Assembly (NCBI RefSeq): GCF_012271785.1 | Contig: NZ_JAAWVT010000001.1 | Span: forward strand, 1,178,001 to 1,242,000 | Origin: Paeniglutamicibacter terrestris | GTDB lineage: Bacteria; Actinomycetota; Actinomycetes; Actinomycetales; Micrococcaceae | DNA: 64,000 bases | Direction: 5' to 3' | Part shown: one piece after another, positions 42,310 to 51,693 of the stretch | Numbering within the stretch: the stretch's first letter is position 1 | Layout of the letters: each line of letters begins with the position of its first letter | Notes under the pieces: model-generated | Seen by the model: only the letters and a program-made list of their open reading frames with translations | The model's database searches: none | What the model was told of the DNA's origin: nothing | Position numbers and translations under genes: made by a program

Positions 42310-43738
42310 GGGTGCTCCGTAGGACAAAGCTGTCCCGGGCGCCGGCGAAGGCGCCGGCCTGCGGATCTACCTGTCCGGATCGGCGCACGGGGTCGAGCCT
42401 GGGGTCAAACATCGAGGCACAGATCCTGTACATGAGCCACCCGGTGGCGATCATGTGCCCCAGCACGGCAAGTACGTAGAAGGACGTCGGGAACGCGTTT
42501 GAGGCCTGAATGTCGGCGGTGGTGGCATAGAGGTACATCCAGATCGCCCAGAAGTGCAATACCTCAAAAAGCTGCCAGATCAGGAAGTCTTTCCACTTCG
42601 GCCAGGCGAGAGCGGCCAATGGGATCAGCCACACCACAAATTGTGGGGAGTAGACCTTGTTGAACATGATGAAGGACGCGACGATCAGGAATACCAGTTG
42701 ACTCAGTCGCGGTGCCACCGGGGCTCGTAAGCCCAGGAAAGCGATGCCGGCGCAGCAGGCCACAAAGAGTCCCATGGCCAGCACGTTGATCACTCCGGCA
42801 TCCAGCGTATTCATCCCCGGAACTTCGGCGGCGGTGACGTTGTAAATATGCCAGAAGGAGGAGAGGCCAGCGCCGCGGTCCTCTGTGAAGGTGAAGAAGT
42901 GTTTCCACGCGTCGAAGTTCGCCACTGCCATGGGCGCATTGACCGCCACCCAGGACAGGGCCGCCCCGGCTAAAGACACCCACAGGGGCCGGTAGCGCCC
43001 GGAGCGGATGGCCAGGACGATCACCGCTCCGAAGAAGAGCAATGGGAAGACCTTCATGGCCGCGCCCAACCCAATGAGCACTCCTGCGAGGAACGTGAGT
43101 TGGCGGGACCAGGCCAGCATCGCCAGGGTCAGGAACGCAACGGCCCACATATCCCAGTTGATGGTGGAGGCGAGTATCAGTCCGGGTGCCAGAGCCACCA
43201 TGGCGGCATCCCATGGGCGACGGCCCGCTGCACGTGCCGTGGCGATGACCACCACCATCCACAGGGCAGCAACAATCAACAGGTTCACATCGAAGAAGGC
43301 CAAGGCCCTGTCGAATTCCCCCTGTGGGATCAGTGCTGCGGTGGCCGATGCCACCACGGACATCAGGACCGGGTATTCGAATTGGGCGCCGTCAGCGAAG
43401 GGCGCAAACGCATTCTCCGCGAACCCACGGGCATGGAATAACGCCGTCCAGTCCGAATAACAGGCCCATTGATAGGAGTTGGTACCGCCCCAACCGTTAA
43501 GCCGGCACGCATTTTTTGCCAGTACCGCAAGTAGCACGCCGATGATCGTGAAAATGATCAGCACGCGTTCGATGGTGAAGAACCCCGGGGTGGTCATCCC
43601 CGGTTTTGCATGCTTCCCTAGGGGGCCGCCGATGACCTCCGTGAACCGTTTCAGGAAGGCATCGCTGCGGCTGGGCACAGAAATGCGCATCGGGGCGGTT
43701 CCCCGTTTCGGCGGGCCGGGGGCGGTTGAGCGGGTCAT
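42299..43738 (-). CDS. GT87-type (DUF2029) polyprenol-phosphate glycosyltransferase family membrane protein
   Basis: The 479-residue protein has about ten to eleven membrane helices. The first large extracytoplasmic loop, CYSDWTALFHARGFAENAFAPFADGAQFEYPVLM, has the Asp/Glu-rich pattern and FEYPVL motif of GT87 mannosyltransferases. GLILASTINWDMWAVAFL and AMKVFPLLFFGAVIVLAIR are also family-like. Such enzymes transfer a sugar from a polyprenyl phosphate outside the membrane. The ATG at 43738 is used; an upstream non-ATG extension is not conserved in character. It is followed directly by the oxidoreductase gene. Confidence 0.8.
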   Translation of the reverse strand: MTRSTAPGPPKRGTAPMRISVPSRSDAFLKRFTEVIGGPLGKHAKPGMTTPGFFTIERVLIIFTIIGVLLAVLAKNACRLNGWGGTNSYQWACYSDWTALFHARGFAENAFAPFADGAQFEYPVLMSVVASATAALIPQGEFDRALAFFDVNLLIVAALWMVVVIATARAAGRRPWDAAMVALAPGLILASTINWDMWAVAFLTLAMLAWSRQLTFLAGVLIGLGAAMKVFPLLFFGAVIVLAIRSGRYRPLWVSLAGAALSWVAVNAPMAVANFDAWKHFFTFTEDRGAGLSSFWHIYNVTAAEVPGMNTLDAGVINVLAMGLFVACCAGIAFLGLRAPVAPRLSQLVFLIVASFIMFNKVYSPQFVVWLIPLAALAWPKWKDFLIWQLFEVLHFWAIWMYLYATTADIQASNAFPTSFYVLAVLGHMIATGWLMYRICASMFDPRLDPVRRSGQVDPQAGAFAGARDSFVLRSTRGL

Positions 43739-43822
43739 GGTTTTCAGCCTAGTAGGTCGATCGGCCAATGCCCCGTCTCCGGCCCCGCGGCGCGCGTTCC
43801 CCCATTCCCGCGCGGCGCGGCG

Positions 43823-44269
43823 CTACCGTCCGTCGTCGGGGAAAAGTGCGGCTAGCCGCTCGAGAGTTCGTTCCATGTTCGGCCCGGTGGTCCGGGTGAA
43901 GCCCAGGAGCCGAATCATCCATTTGTGCCGCAACCGACTGGCATCCCAGGTTTCGCTAACGGTTGTCCCGGAGTCATGGGCTTCTAGTTCGTAGCGCCAG
44001 CGGTGCCCGCTGAAGTGCCGCCACGCAATCACCCGGTCCTGCTCGTATTCGACCACGGTATTGCTGATCCGGTAGGGCACGCCCAGGCGCATCTGCATGC
44101 CGAACTCGCTGCCTAAGACGAGCCGTTGCACCTGCCCTGTAGTTGCCCGAACCGTTCCGGATCCATCGATAACCGGATGCATCGCCGGATTCGCGAGCAC
44201 GTCGAAGATCTCATGCGGGGTGGCGGCGATCAATCGCTGGCGGGTTTGGAGATATGCGGAGGGACTCAT
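43823..44269 (-). CDS. SRPBCC (START-like) family protein
   Basis: The 148-residue protein has the polyketide-cyclase/START-like fold. RQRLIAATPHEIFDVLANPAMHPVIDGSGTV is the standard N-terminus. PYRISNTVVEYEQDRVIAWRHFSGHRWRYELEAHDSGTTVSETWDAS gives the central strands and GPNMERTLERLAALF the C-terminal helix. Members bind hydrophobic ligands. It diverges from the PhoD-like gene with 208 bases between starts. Confidence 0.88.
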   Translation of the reverse strand: MSPSAYLQTRQRLIAATPHEIFDVLANPAMHPVIDGSGTVRATTGQVQRLVLGSEFGMQMRLGVPYRISNTVVEYEQDRVIAWRHFSGHRWRYELEAHDSGTTVSETWDASRLRHKWMIRLLGFTRTTGPNMERTLERLAALFPDDGR

Positions 44270-44477
44270 GAGCCCATCCTATGCATCTGCCGCGCCTCGT
44301 GTCCCACCACGCGGCGACCGCGAAGATTGAGGTTCTGGTGCATGAGTTGGCGCTTGTCGTCGCCGATCAAGGGCTAGGACATGGGCCAGCCACCCGAGGT
44401 CCACCGACTATGGGTCTATACCGATCGATTCCGTTGTGCCATTCTGGTGTTCACCGGCGCTACCGGAGGGAATGCTG

Positions 44478-46205
44478 ATGAGCAGTGGATTTACACCGAC
44501 CGGCTCGCCGCCGGTGATCGCTAGTGGCCTGCTGCTTGGGCCGATGCTTCGCTATGTTGACAACACCAGCGCCAGCATCTGGGTGGAAACTGCCGCGTCC
44601 TGCACCGTCGAAATTCGTTCCGGTACGGAGGCTTGGCAGGCGGCGACCTTTGTGGCGCACGGCCACCACTACGCCCTGGTCGAGGTCTGGGGCCTGGAGG
44701 CGGGCAGCTTGCGTTCCTACACGGTGCACCTCGACGGCGACCTTGTCTGGCCCATCGAGGACGGATTCCCCGGATCGATGATCTCCACCCTGGATCCGGC
44801 CAAGGAACCACGGCTGGCCTTCGGATCCTGCCGCACGAGTGTTTCCCATGACGAATCCGGTAATCGCACCCACGGGATCGACGCGATGCGCGCCTATGCC
44901 CTGTCCATGGCCGCACCGGGACATGGCCGCTGGCCCGATCTGATGCTGTTCCTCGGGGATCAGGTTTATGCGGACTCCACCAGCGACGAAATGCAGGAAT
45001 TTATCCGCAGACGGCGCAACATCAAGGAAGCGCCAGGGCCCGAGCTGAAGGATTTCGAGGAATACGCCCACCTGTATCGCCTAGCGTGGTCGGACCCTGC
45101 CAATCGCTGGCTGCTCTCAACCCTGCCCAGTGCCATGATCTTTGATGACCACGACATCCGCGACGACTGGAATTCCTCGCTGAGCTGGAAACAAAAGATG
45201 CAGAAGACCGGTTGGTGGCACGAGCGTATTGTTTCCGGTCTCGGCTCGTACTGGATCTATCAGCACCTGGGAAACCTTTCGCCCACTCAACGGGCGGCAG
45301 ATCCGCTGTGGCAGCGCATCGTGAACCACACGGGTCTCGGCGAGTTCGATCTTTCGGCGGACCTCGACGAGTTTGCGGAGCGCGTGGATGCCGTGCCGGA
45401 AAGCTACAGCTGGAGTTATTCTCGGGATTGGGATGAGGTGCGCCTGATCGTGGTGGATTCCAGGGCGGCGCGCAAGCTCGAACCCGAACGGCGCGCCCTG
45501 CTTGATCCTGTGGAACGTGCCTGGCTAGATGGGCAGATGCGTGGCGGATTCCGCCACCTACTCATTGGCACCTCGCTGCCATTCCTGCTGCCGATGGGCC
45601 TGCACCACGTGGAATCCTGGGACGAAGCCATCTCTGACCCCAACCGTGGGCGGCTGCGGGCGTGGTTGGGCGAGCGGTTGCGCCGACGTTTTGATCTTGA
45701 ACATTGGGCCGCGTTCCAGCGCAGCTTCCAGGAGGTCGCCAGATTCGCCACCGAGGTTGCCGACGGCAAACGCGGACCCGCCCCGCAGACCGTCACGTTT
45801 CTCTCGGGGGACGTGCACTTCTCCTACATCTCCGAGGTCGATCGTGAGGGCGGCAGCCGGATCCGGCAGGCCGTTTGTTCCCCGATCCGCAATCCACTGC
45901 CACCCTTCCTGCGCTACTTTGCCGCGGCCCTAGCCTTCGGGCCAGCGGTCCCTTTCGGTGCGTGGATGGCGTCTTTGGCGCACGTGCCGAACCCACCGTT
46001 TGCCTGGAAACTCATCAAGGGGCCCTGGTTCGACAACAACTTGGCCATCCTAGAGGCCAGCGCAGACGGGCTGGCCCTGTGCTGGCTCGCAGGCGTGGCT
46101 CGGGATAACAACCCTGCGCACCCCGGGCTGAAAACCGTTGCCACCGCATCCCTGGGCACCCGCCGGGACGACGCGCTCCGGCAGGACCCGTCAGCGGAGA
46201 GGTAG
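44478..46205 (+). CDS. PhoD-like metallophosphatase (alkaline phosphatase D family)
   Basis: The 575-residue protein has an N-terminal Ig/fibronectin-like domain (LGPMLRYVDNTSASIWVETAASCTVEIR, residues 20-110) and the PhoD metallophosphatase core: LAFGSCRTS, DLMLFLGDQVYADSTSDEMQEF, SAMIFDDHDIRDDWNSS, RLIVVDSRAARKLEPERRALLD and FLSGDVHFSYISEVDREGGSRIRQAVCSPI. The Asp/His/Asn metal ligands are present. No signal peptide is seen, so unlike true PhoD it may be cytoplasmic, as in the actinobacterial PhoD-like group. The start is the second of two ATGs, 7 bases after GGAGGG. Confidence 0.9.
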   Translation: MSSGFTPTGSPPVIASGLLLGPMLRYVDNTSASIWVETAASCTVEIRSGTEAWQAATFVAHGHHYALVEVWGLEAGSLRSYTVHLDGDLVWPIEDGFPGSMISTLDPAKEPRLAFGSCRTSVSHDESGNRTHGIDAMRAYALSMAAPGHGRWPDLMLFLGDQVYADSTSDEMQEFIRRRRNIKEAPGPELKDFEEYAHLYRLAWSDPANRWLLSTLPSAMIFDDHDIRDDWNSSLSWKQKMQKTGWWHERIVSGLGSYWIYQHLGNLSPTQRAADPLWQRIVNHTGLGEFDLSADLDEFAERVDAVPESYSWSYSRDWDEVRLIVVDSRAARKLEPERRALLDPVERAWLDGQMRGGFRHLLIGTSLPFLLPMGLHHVESWDEAISDPNRGRLRAWLGERLRRRFDLEHWAAFQRSFQEVARFATEVADGKRGPAPQTVTFLSGDVHFSYISEVDREGGSRIRQAVCSPIRNPLPPFLRYFAAALAFGPAVPFGAWMASLAHVPNPPFAWKLIKGPWFDNNLAILEASADGLALCWLAGVARDNNPAHPGLKTVATASLGTRRDDALRQDPSAER

Positions 46206-46213
46206 CAGCTGCC

Positions 46214-47167
46214 TCAGTACACGCGCGCCGTGACAAACCCCAACGGGGCCAGCTCGGCGCGCCGGCAAATCAGGTCCACGGCGTGAGCATCCAGGCGCTT
46301 GTCCTCCTCGTTGACGGGCACCAGCTGCCGCACCTCGGAAGCTCGCCCGGACTCGTCGCGGGTAACAAAGATGGTCATGCATTGCGTCGTATCGCGCCAT
46401 TGGGTTTCGCGCGGATCCCGCGCTCGCACATGCACGGCGATATGCATCGAATGCGGGCCGGTGTGGATCAATCTGGCCTCGAGTTCAACAATGTCGCCAA
46501 TGTGGATGGGGTTCATGAAGTGGATGCCACCGGAGTAGACGGCCACCGCATCTTTGCCGGACCAGCCCATGGCGCAGGCCCGAGCGACCTCGTCGATCCA
46601 ACGCATGACGATCCCACCGTGCGCGTTCCCGCCCCAGTTCACATCGCTCGGCGAGGCCAAGAAGCGGAATTTCTCTCGCGGCGCGGTGCCAGCATCCGTG
46701 TATTCCTGGGCCCGCATGGCGTCGCGGATTTCAGCACGCACGGCCACACGATCAGCGGCCCCTTGGGCCAGCTGGGCACCTTCGGCGTCGAGGGGCACCC
46801 ACTGCTGGACGGTCTTGGCCCGACGATTTTCGTCCATCGCCACGAAGACCAGAATGCAGTCCATGGCGGGCCTAAAGACTCGTTCACGCACGTCAGCAGC
46901 GTCGACGGTGACAACAACCTGCATGCTACTGCGCCCGGTGTGCACAATCCGTGCCGTGACCTCGATCAGGTCGCCATTTTCGATGGGCCGAGTGAAGTGG
47001 ACGTTTCCGACGTAAGCGGTGACGCAATAGCCCCCGGAATAACCGACGGCGCAGGCGTAGCCGGCCTTGTCGATCCATTCGAGAACACGTCCAGCTTGCA
47101 CCGTGACCCCGTCTTCGGAAACATCAGTAGGGGCGGCAAGGAAACGCAGCGTGATCACGTCATTCAT
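46214..47167 (-). CDS. acyl-CoA thioesterase with two hotdog domains
   Basis: The 317-residue protein consists of two 4HBT hotdog repeats. Repeat 1 is TVQAGRVLEWIDKAGYACAVGYSGGYCVTAYVGNVHFTRPIENGDLIEVTARIVHTGRSSMQV. Repeat 2 is NWGGNAHGGIVMRWIDEVARACAMGWSGKDAVAVYSGGIHFMNPIHIGDIVELEARLIHTGPHSMHI. Both keep the HTG-x-SM segment, and repeat 2 has the stronger active-site Asn/Asp-bearing region. This is the acyl-CoA hydrolase (YciA/BACH) type, cleaving fatty acyl-CoA to acid and CoA. It is convergent with the PhoD-like gene, 8 bases apart. Confidence 0.92.
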   Translation of the reverse strand: MNDVITLRFLAAPTDVSEDGVTVQAGRVLEWIDKAGYACAVGYSGGYCVTAYVGNVHFTRPIENGDLIEVTARIVHTGRSSMQVVVTVDAADVRERVFRPAMDCILVFVAMDENRRAKTVQQWVPLDAEGAQLAQGAADRVAVRAEIRDAMRAQEYTDAGTAPREKFRFLASPSDVNWGGNAHGGIVMRWIDEVARACAMGWSGKDAVAVYSGGIHFMNPIHIGDIVELEARLIHTGPHSMHIAVHVRARDPRETQWRDTTQCMTIFVTRDESGRASEVRQLVPVNEEDKRLDAHAVDLICRRAELAPLGFVTARVY

Positions 47168-48012
47168 GGCTACATACTAGCTACGAGGCGTGTTTTGACG
47201 TTGTTTCATTGCTGGACGGCTACTCGAAGATGATCCATTCGAGGCGAGGCTTCGTCCGCTCCACCAAAACTGGTTCGAATCTTTCAGGGGACCCAGAGCA
47301 TTCGACGCACTTGCTACGGCGCCTCCAGCGCTAGGACCACAGCTGGCACGGGCCGGACGAAACTGTTAACAATGGCGACTTCTTTGTGATTTCTCTTGCG
47401 ACGTTTTCTAGGTCTAAATCGGACAGAAGTTTATTTTGCCTTTTACGAAAGCTGGAAACTCAATTGACAATACGATCAAGAAATTTGCCCTTGATGGATC
47501 AGGTTCCTGATCGGAAAAGTGTCGTCGAACCTCACCGATATTACGTTGTATTAGTTGAACTACGGAATCACCATTACCGATTCATTACGCATTGTCACAC
47601 GCCCTACATTAGACCGAACATAAATGGCCAATAAGACAGTCGTAACTATATTTCTCGACTCCGAAAATGCTGGTCATATAATCTGGCCTATCCAAGCAAA
47701 TTGCCTTCCTCGTCCTGCAGCAAAGTTAAACTTATTGAACATAATATGGCCGGTAAAATTCAATAATTGGTAAATATTATTACTTGCGTAATGATCGAAA
47801 CTGAGAATGTGCTCGACTCGAGGCCGAAAACGCGCAGCGATACGGTGAGCGCTATTTGAGCCACAAAAGGGCTCCAAAAAAACAAGCAACTACCTTACGG
47901 TCAAACCGATCGTGACGAGTCGCAAAAACGAACGTTGATCGACACGATCTTGGTTAACAAGATGCTGCGCCCGTAAAAAAGGGGGTTCGCTTAGTTCGGG
48001 GCTTAGAAAAGC
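47168..48012. other. 845-base AT-rich region without a supported gene
   Basis: From about 47340 to 47960 the sequence is markedly AT-rich compared with its neighbours. Two open frames (47386-47634 plus, 47674-47889 minus) have no ribosome binding site and no protein-like pattern. An 8-bp inverted repeat, TTATTGAA (47732-47739) with TTCAATAA (47759-47766), is present. The composition suggests acquired and decayed DNA. Confidence 0.5.
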
Positions 48013-48046
48013 GTGTGGCCGGCACCCTTTCGGATGCCGGCCACAC
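48013..48046 (-). terminator. rho-independent terminator of the FMN reductase gene
   Basis: GTGTGGCCGGCA (48013-48024) pairs perfectly with TGCCGGCCACAC (48035-48046) around a 10-base loop. On the minus strand it is followed by GCTTTTCT. Confidence 0.88.
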
Positions 48047-48095
48047 AATAACTCACAGACCGACTGGGGTCAGCGAGAAAACCTTCGACTAAAAA

Positions 48096-48650
48096 TTAGT
48101 TGCTTTCGGCTACCGCACGAATGCCCTGAAGCACCTCGGCGACCTGGGAGGCAACCTCAGCGTCATCCTTCGGGTGGAGCTCGGCGAAGCGGACCACGGA
48201 GTTGGGGATGGAGAGCTTAACGTCCTCGAGAACGTTGGCGCCGGCGATGGTCAGTGCCTTGCGGGCTTCATCCTGAGCCCAGACGCCACCGTACTGACCA
48301 AATGCGGTTCCGATGACCACCGATGGAAGATCCTTCAGGGCGCCAGCGCCGAACGGGCGAGACAGCCAGTCAATGGCATTCTTCAGCACGGCAGGCATGG
48401 TGCCGTTGTATTCCGGGGAAATGAGCAGCAAGGCATCCGCTTCCGCAGCAGCAGCGCGCAGTTCAACGGCAGCGGCCGGAACCTGGCCTTCAACGTCCTG
48501 ATCTTCATTGTAGAAGGGGAGGTTCTCCAGTCCGGAGTAGACGTTAACGTCAACGCCGTCAGGTGCGTTTAATGCGGTGGCTTCGGCGAGCTGGCGGTTC
48601 GTCGAACCGTTGCGCAGAGATCCGACGAGGGTGAGGACGGTGGTTGCCAT
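48096..48650 (-). CDS. NADPH-dependent FMN reductase / NAD(P)H oxidoreductase
   Basis: The 184-residue flavodoxin-fold protein starts MATTVLTLVGSLRNGSTNRQLAEA, with the FMN phosphate loop GSLRNGSTN, and carries LLLISPEYNGTMPAVLKNAIDWLSRP, the hallmark of the family, and VVIGTAFGQYGGVWAQDEARKAL. It reduces FMN, quinones or azo and chromate substrates using NADPH. GGGAG lies 8 bases before the ATG at 48650; an upstream in-frame ATG is unsupported. The TetR gene lies 156 bases upstream on the same strand. Confidence 0.93.
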   Translation of the reverse strand: MATTVLTLVGSLRNGSTNRQLAEATALNAPDGVDVNVYSGLENLPFYNEDQDVEGQVPAAAVELRAAAAEADALLLISPEYNGTMPAVLKNAIDWLSRPFGAGALKDLPSVVIGTAFGQYGGVWAQDEARKALTIAGANVLEDVKLSIPNSVVRFAELHPKDDAEVASQVAEVLQGIRAVAESN

Positions 48651-48806
48651 GATGAAATCTCCCATTGTTGAGGGGCCGCGGTGGCTACTCGTTGCGGTCA
48701 CCGCGGAAAGTTTGACGTATCAATCAAAGTGAACGAGGCAATGTCGCAGTCAATTCCCGGACCCAACGTGATATGCGGCACTATTGACCATCACGTGGGC
48801 ACACAC

Positions 48807-49502
48807 TCAGGCAGCCGGCCGTATCCCCTCAATCAATAGCTGCAGTGCGCGATGGCTCAGCTCTGCTCGGTCCGGAGCGTCAACGGGCACTGCGGAGTGG
48901 ACCATGGCCATCATGAGCAGCAGGTCAGTATGCCGGAAATCATCACGGACCACGCCCGCTGCGAGTGCTCGCTCGACCAGCAATTCCAATTGCCCGGTGA
49001 GCTTTATTTCCATTTCACTCAGCGCGGCGAGCAGTTCCTCTGGCGTGGACCCACGGGCCCATCCGGCACTGCCGACGTAACCACCCAGGATTAGCTCTCG
49101 CATTCCTCGGTCTGCGGCCAACTGAGCTGAGGTCACGCGGAGAAAATACTCAATTCCTTCCCAGGGATGGGTATAGCTATTCGCGGCGACAGCAAAATCC
49201 ACCCTGTCGACCATGGGCCGACGGTAGACGTCCAAAATCAAGACATCCTTGTCACGGTACCGGCGGTAGAGCGTCGCAACTCCAACACCGGCGATCTTGG
49301 CGATCTCCGATAGTGGCACTCCGAGGCCCTTGATCGAGAACAGCTCATGCGCGCAGCCGCGCAGAATCTCATCCCGATCCATCGCCAGTGCTTCTTCAGG
49401 CACATTCGCGCTCATATCCATCTGGGCAGCGCGGCGGCCCGATGATGCTGGATTAGTTGCGGTCTTTGCTAACAAGGAACTGATGAGTCCACCACTTTTC
49501 AT
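48807..49502 (-). CDS. TetR family transcriptional regulator
   Basis: The protein of about 231 residues has a TetR helix-turn-helix: DEILRGCAHELFSIKGLGVPLSEIAKIAGVGVATLYRRYRDKDVLILDVYRR. A C-terminal helical domain (SYTHPWEGIEYFLRVTSAQLAADRGMRELIL, then DLLLMMAMVHSAV) suits small-ligand binding. The start is uncertain: ATG at 49502 is used, but codons up to about residue 35 are not conserved and no ribosome binding site is visible. ATG codons inside (before SANVPEE and before DRDEIL) are alternatives. It may control the downstream FMN reductase. Confidence 0.85.
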   Translation of the reverse strand: MKSGGLISSLLAKTATNPASSGRRAAQMDMSANVPEEALAMDRDEILRGCAHELFSIKGLGVPLSEIAKIAGVGVATLYRRYRDKDVLILDVYRRPMVDRVDFAVAANSYTHPWEGIEYFLRVTSAQLAADRGMRELILGGYVGSAGWARGSTPEELLAALSEMEIKLTGQLELLVERALAAGVVRDDFRHTDLLLMMAMVHSAVPVDAPDRAELSHRALQLLIEGIRPAA

Positions 49503-49847
49503 ACACAGGGGTCTTGGCGAGTATAACGCGACCGGCAACGAGGAGGAACTAGAATTCTGCTGCGTATCCTCGGGGAGGAATACCTATTCCTTTCGGTGCT
49601 GTACCCGCGTCGTGAGCCGCTCGTCACGACATCGAGTGCCTCCCAATACCTCCCTGCCTGCTAGTTATCCGACCATGCGGCACCTTGGCCCTCAAGCCCG
49701 GGATATCCCAAAGAGCGCCGACGATCGCCGATCCCAAAGATAGAGAGACGAGCTCCCGCAGGAGACGGCCCCTTGCTCTTTATGCGGAAGGTTGGGAGTG
49801 CGTCGAGGTCGCCAATCTGTGTTTTTCTGTTTTTATGTGGTTTTGTG
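49503..49847. other. 345-base intergenic region before the fructose operon
   Basis: No gene is supported. The last 30 bases (49819-49847) are T-rich with repeated short units (GTTTTTCTGTTTTTATGTGGTTTTGTG), which probably form the operator region for the DeoR-type regulator. Confidence 0.4.
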
Positions 49848-49877
49848 TTGACATTGCCTTAGGAATGCCCCTAAAGT
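49848..49877 (+). promoter_or_regulatory. promoter of the fructose PTS operon
   Basis: TTGACA (49848-49853) and TAAAGT (49872-49877) are separated by 18 bases. The T-rich tandem units immediately upstream are candidate FruR-type regulator sites. Confidence 0.65.
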
Positions 49878-49930
49878 CGTACGAACACAGATCGCCGTGA
49901 CTCGCATCACCTTACCCGGAGGCCCACACA

Positions 49931-50710
49931 GTGTTTGCCGAAGAACGCCACCGTCTCATCACCGAGCAACTCGCCGCGCAGGGCAAGGTCGGAGTCGCCG
50001 ATCTGTCCGAGCGCTTTGGCATCACACGTGAAACCGTTCGTCGCGACCTCGCCCAGCTCGAGCAGCAGGGCGTCTTGCGTCGAGTACACGGTGGAGCCGT
50101 TGTGGCCTCAAAAACCAGTACCGCCGAACAAAGCCACACGGCCCGCACTACCCAGAACCACGAAGCCAAGCAGCGCATCGCCACCAAGGCGCTCGAGCTC
50201 CTCCCCCAGGGTGCAACATCGATCGTGCTTGACGCCGGAACCACCACCGAACTTTTTGCTGGCCTACTGGCCGACGAACTGGCTTCCCAACGGGCCGCCG
50301 AACTTCTGGTGATCACCCACGCGCTGCCCATCGCCCTGCGGATCTCCCCCACGATGCAGCTTGAATTGATTGGTGGGCGGGTTCGCGGACTGACCAGCGC
50401 CGCCACCGGCAACCACACACTTGCCCAGCTGGACGGATTACGCCCAGACATTGCCTTTGTCGGCGCCAACGGCTTGGACGCCACCTTCGGTCTCAGCACC
50501 CCCGACTCCCTCGAAGCTGCAGTCAAAACGGCCATCGTCGGTTGCGCCCGACGCGTTGTACTGCTGGCAGATTCCAGCAAGTTAGGTGAAACCGCGTTGG
50601 TTCGCTTCGCCACGCTGGCCGATATCGACACCTTAGTTACCGACGCAGCACCCGACGCCGATCTGGCAGCAGCCCTTGAGGCTGCCGACGTTGAGGTGGT
50701 GTTGGCATGA
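49931..50710 (+). CDS. DeoR family regulator of the fructose PTS operon
   Basis: The 259-residue protein has the DeoR N-terminal helix-turn-helix (EERHRLITEQLAAQGKVGVADLSERFGITRETVRRDLAQLEQQGVLRRVHGGAV) and the DeoRC sugar-phosphate-sensing domain (GATSIVLDAGTTTELFAGLL, LIGGRVRGLTSAATG, IAFVGANGLDATFGLSTPD, VVLLADSSKLGETALVRFA). The likely effector is fructose 1-phosphate or fructose 1,6-bisphosphate. The start is a GTG with GGAGG 8 bases upstream. It overlaps fruK by 4 bases and is the first gene of the operon, so it should regulate its own operon. Confidence 0.93.
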   Translation: MFAEERHRLITEQLAAQGKVGVADLSERFGITRETVRRDLAQLEQQGVLRRVHGGAVVASKTSTAEQSHTARTTQNHEAKQRIATKALELLPQGATSIVLDAGTTTELFAGLLADELASQRAAELLVITHALPIALRISPTMQLELIGGRVRGLTSAATGNHTLAQLDGLRPDIAFVGANGLDATFGLSTPDSLEAAVKTAIVGCARRVVLLADSSKLGETALVRFATLADIDTLVTDAAPDADLAAALEAADVEVVLA

Positions 50711-51693
50711 TCGTCACCCTCACCATGAACCCGAGCATGGACCGGACCATCGAGCTGAGCCACCCGCTACAGCGCGGTGGCGTCCAACGAGCCCAGTCAC
50801 TGACCTCGCAGGCGGCCGGCAAGGGCGTCAACGTGGCACGGGCGCTGGCCTCCGCTGGCGTCCCGACGCTTGCGGTGTTACCCGGAGATCCACATGATCC
50901 GGTGATCGTTGGACTCATTGACTGCGAACTGCCGCACGTGGCACTGCCGATCGGTCAGGCCCTGCGCACCAATCTGACCCTAGCCGAGGTCGACGGCACC
51001 ACCACCAAGATCAACGCCCCGGGCCCGCTGCTGGATAACAACCACCAACGCGCCCTGATCGATCAGGTACTGCTGGCCGCCGATGGGGCCAACTGGTTGA
51101 TCATGGCCGGATCCCTGCCCCCAGGTGTGCCCGATAGCTTCTACGCCACGCTCGTGGCCGAGGTCCGGCGCACTCTGGGATCACGGGCACCACGCATCGC
51201 CGTAGACACCTCCGGCGCACCACTGATCGCCCTCTTTGCCGCAGGGCCCGAATGCGCACCGGATTTGATTAAGCCCAATGCCGAGGAACTCGCCGAGCTC
51301 ACCGGGCAAGGCACCGAAGAAACCCTCGAGGCCGACCCCCAGCTAGTTGTGGAGGCAGCCGGACGGCTCATCAGCCACGGCACTGCTGCCGTGCTGGCAA
51401 CACTCGGCTCCAAGGGGGCCGTGCTGGTGACCGCATCGGGAAGTTGGCACGCTCGCCACCCACCGGTCACCGCGCGTAGCACCGTCGGTGCGGGAGATTC
51501 GGCCTTGGCCGGATACCTCTTGGCCGACGCGCAAGGCTTGGCACCCGCCGAGTGTCTACGCCAGGCGGTCGCCCATGGATCCGCAGCCGTCTCCTTGCCC
51601 GGATCCACGATCCCCGCCCCCGAACACACCAACCCGCGCGCCGTAACCGTCGCCGCGCTCTCCGCTCCGCTCACCACCGAAGGAAAGCCATGA
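50707..51693 (+). CDS. fruK: 1-phosphofructokinase
   Basis: The 328-residue protein is a PfkB-family kinase: MIVTLTMNPSMDRTIEL, SQAAGKGVNVARALASAGV (signature 1), DLIKPNAEELAELTG, and TARSTVGAGDSALAGYLLA (signature 2 with the catalytic Asp in GAGDS). It phosphorylates fructose 1-phosphate, the product of the PTS, to fructose 1,6-bisphosphate. It starts in the stop codon of the regulator and overlaps the EII gene by 4 bases. Confidence 0.95.
   Translation: MIVTLTMNPSMDRTIELSHPLQRGGVQRAQSLTSQAAGKGVNVARALASAGVPTLAVLPGDPHDPVIVGLIDCELPHVALPIGQALRTNLTLAEVDGTTTKINAPGPLLDNNHQRALIDQVLLAADGANWLIMAGSLPPGVPDSFYATLVAEVRRTLGSRAPRIAVDTSGAPLIALFAAGPECAPDLIKPNAEELAELTGQGTEETLEADPQLVVEAAGRLISHGTAAVLATLGSKGAVLVTASGSWHARHPPVTARSTVGAGDSALAGYLLADAQGLAPAECLRQAVAHGSAAVSLPGSTIPAPEHTNPRAVTVAALSAPLTTEGKP

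Noticed and set aside
47268-47285. GGTTCGAATC, resembling a tRNA T-arm
   Set aside because: No cloverleaf could be built around it; there is no acceptor stem or anticodon arm at the right distances.
47386-47889. Two open frames in the AT-rich island
   Set aside because: They have no ribosome binding sites and no recognisable protein features; frame length can be chance.
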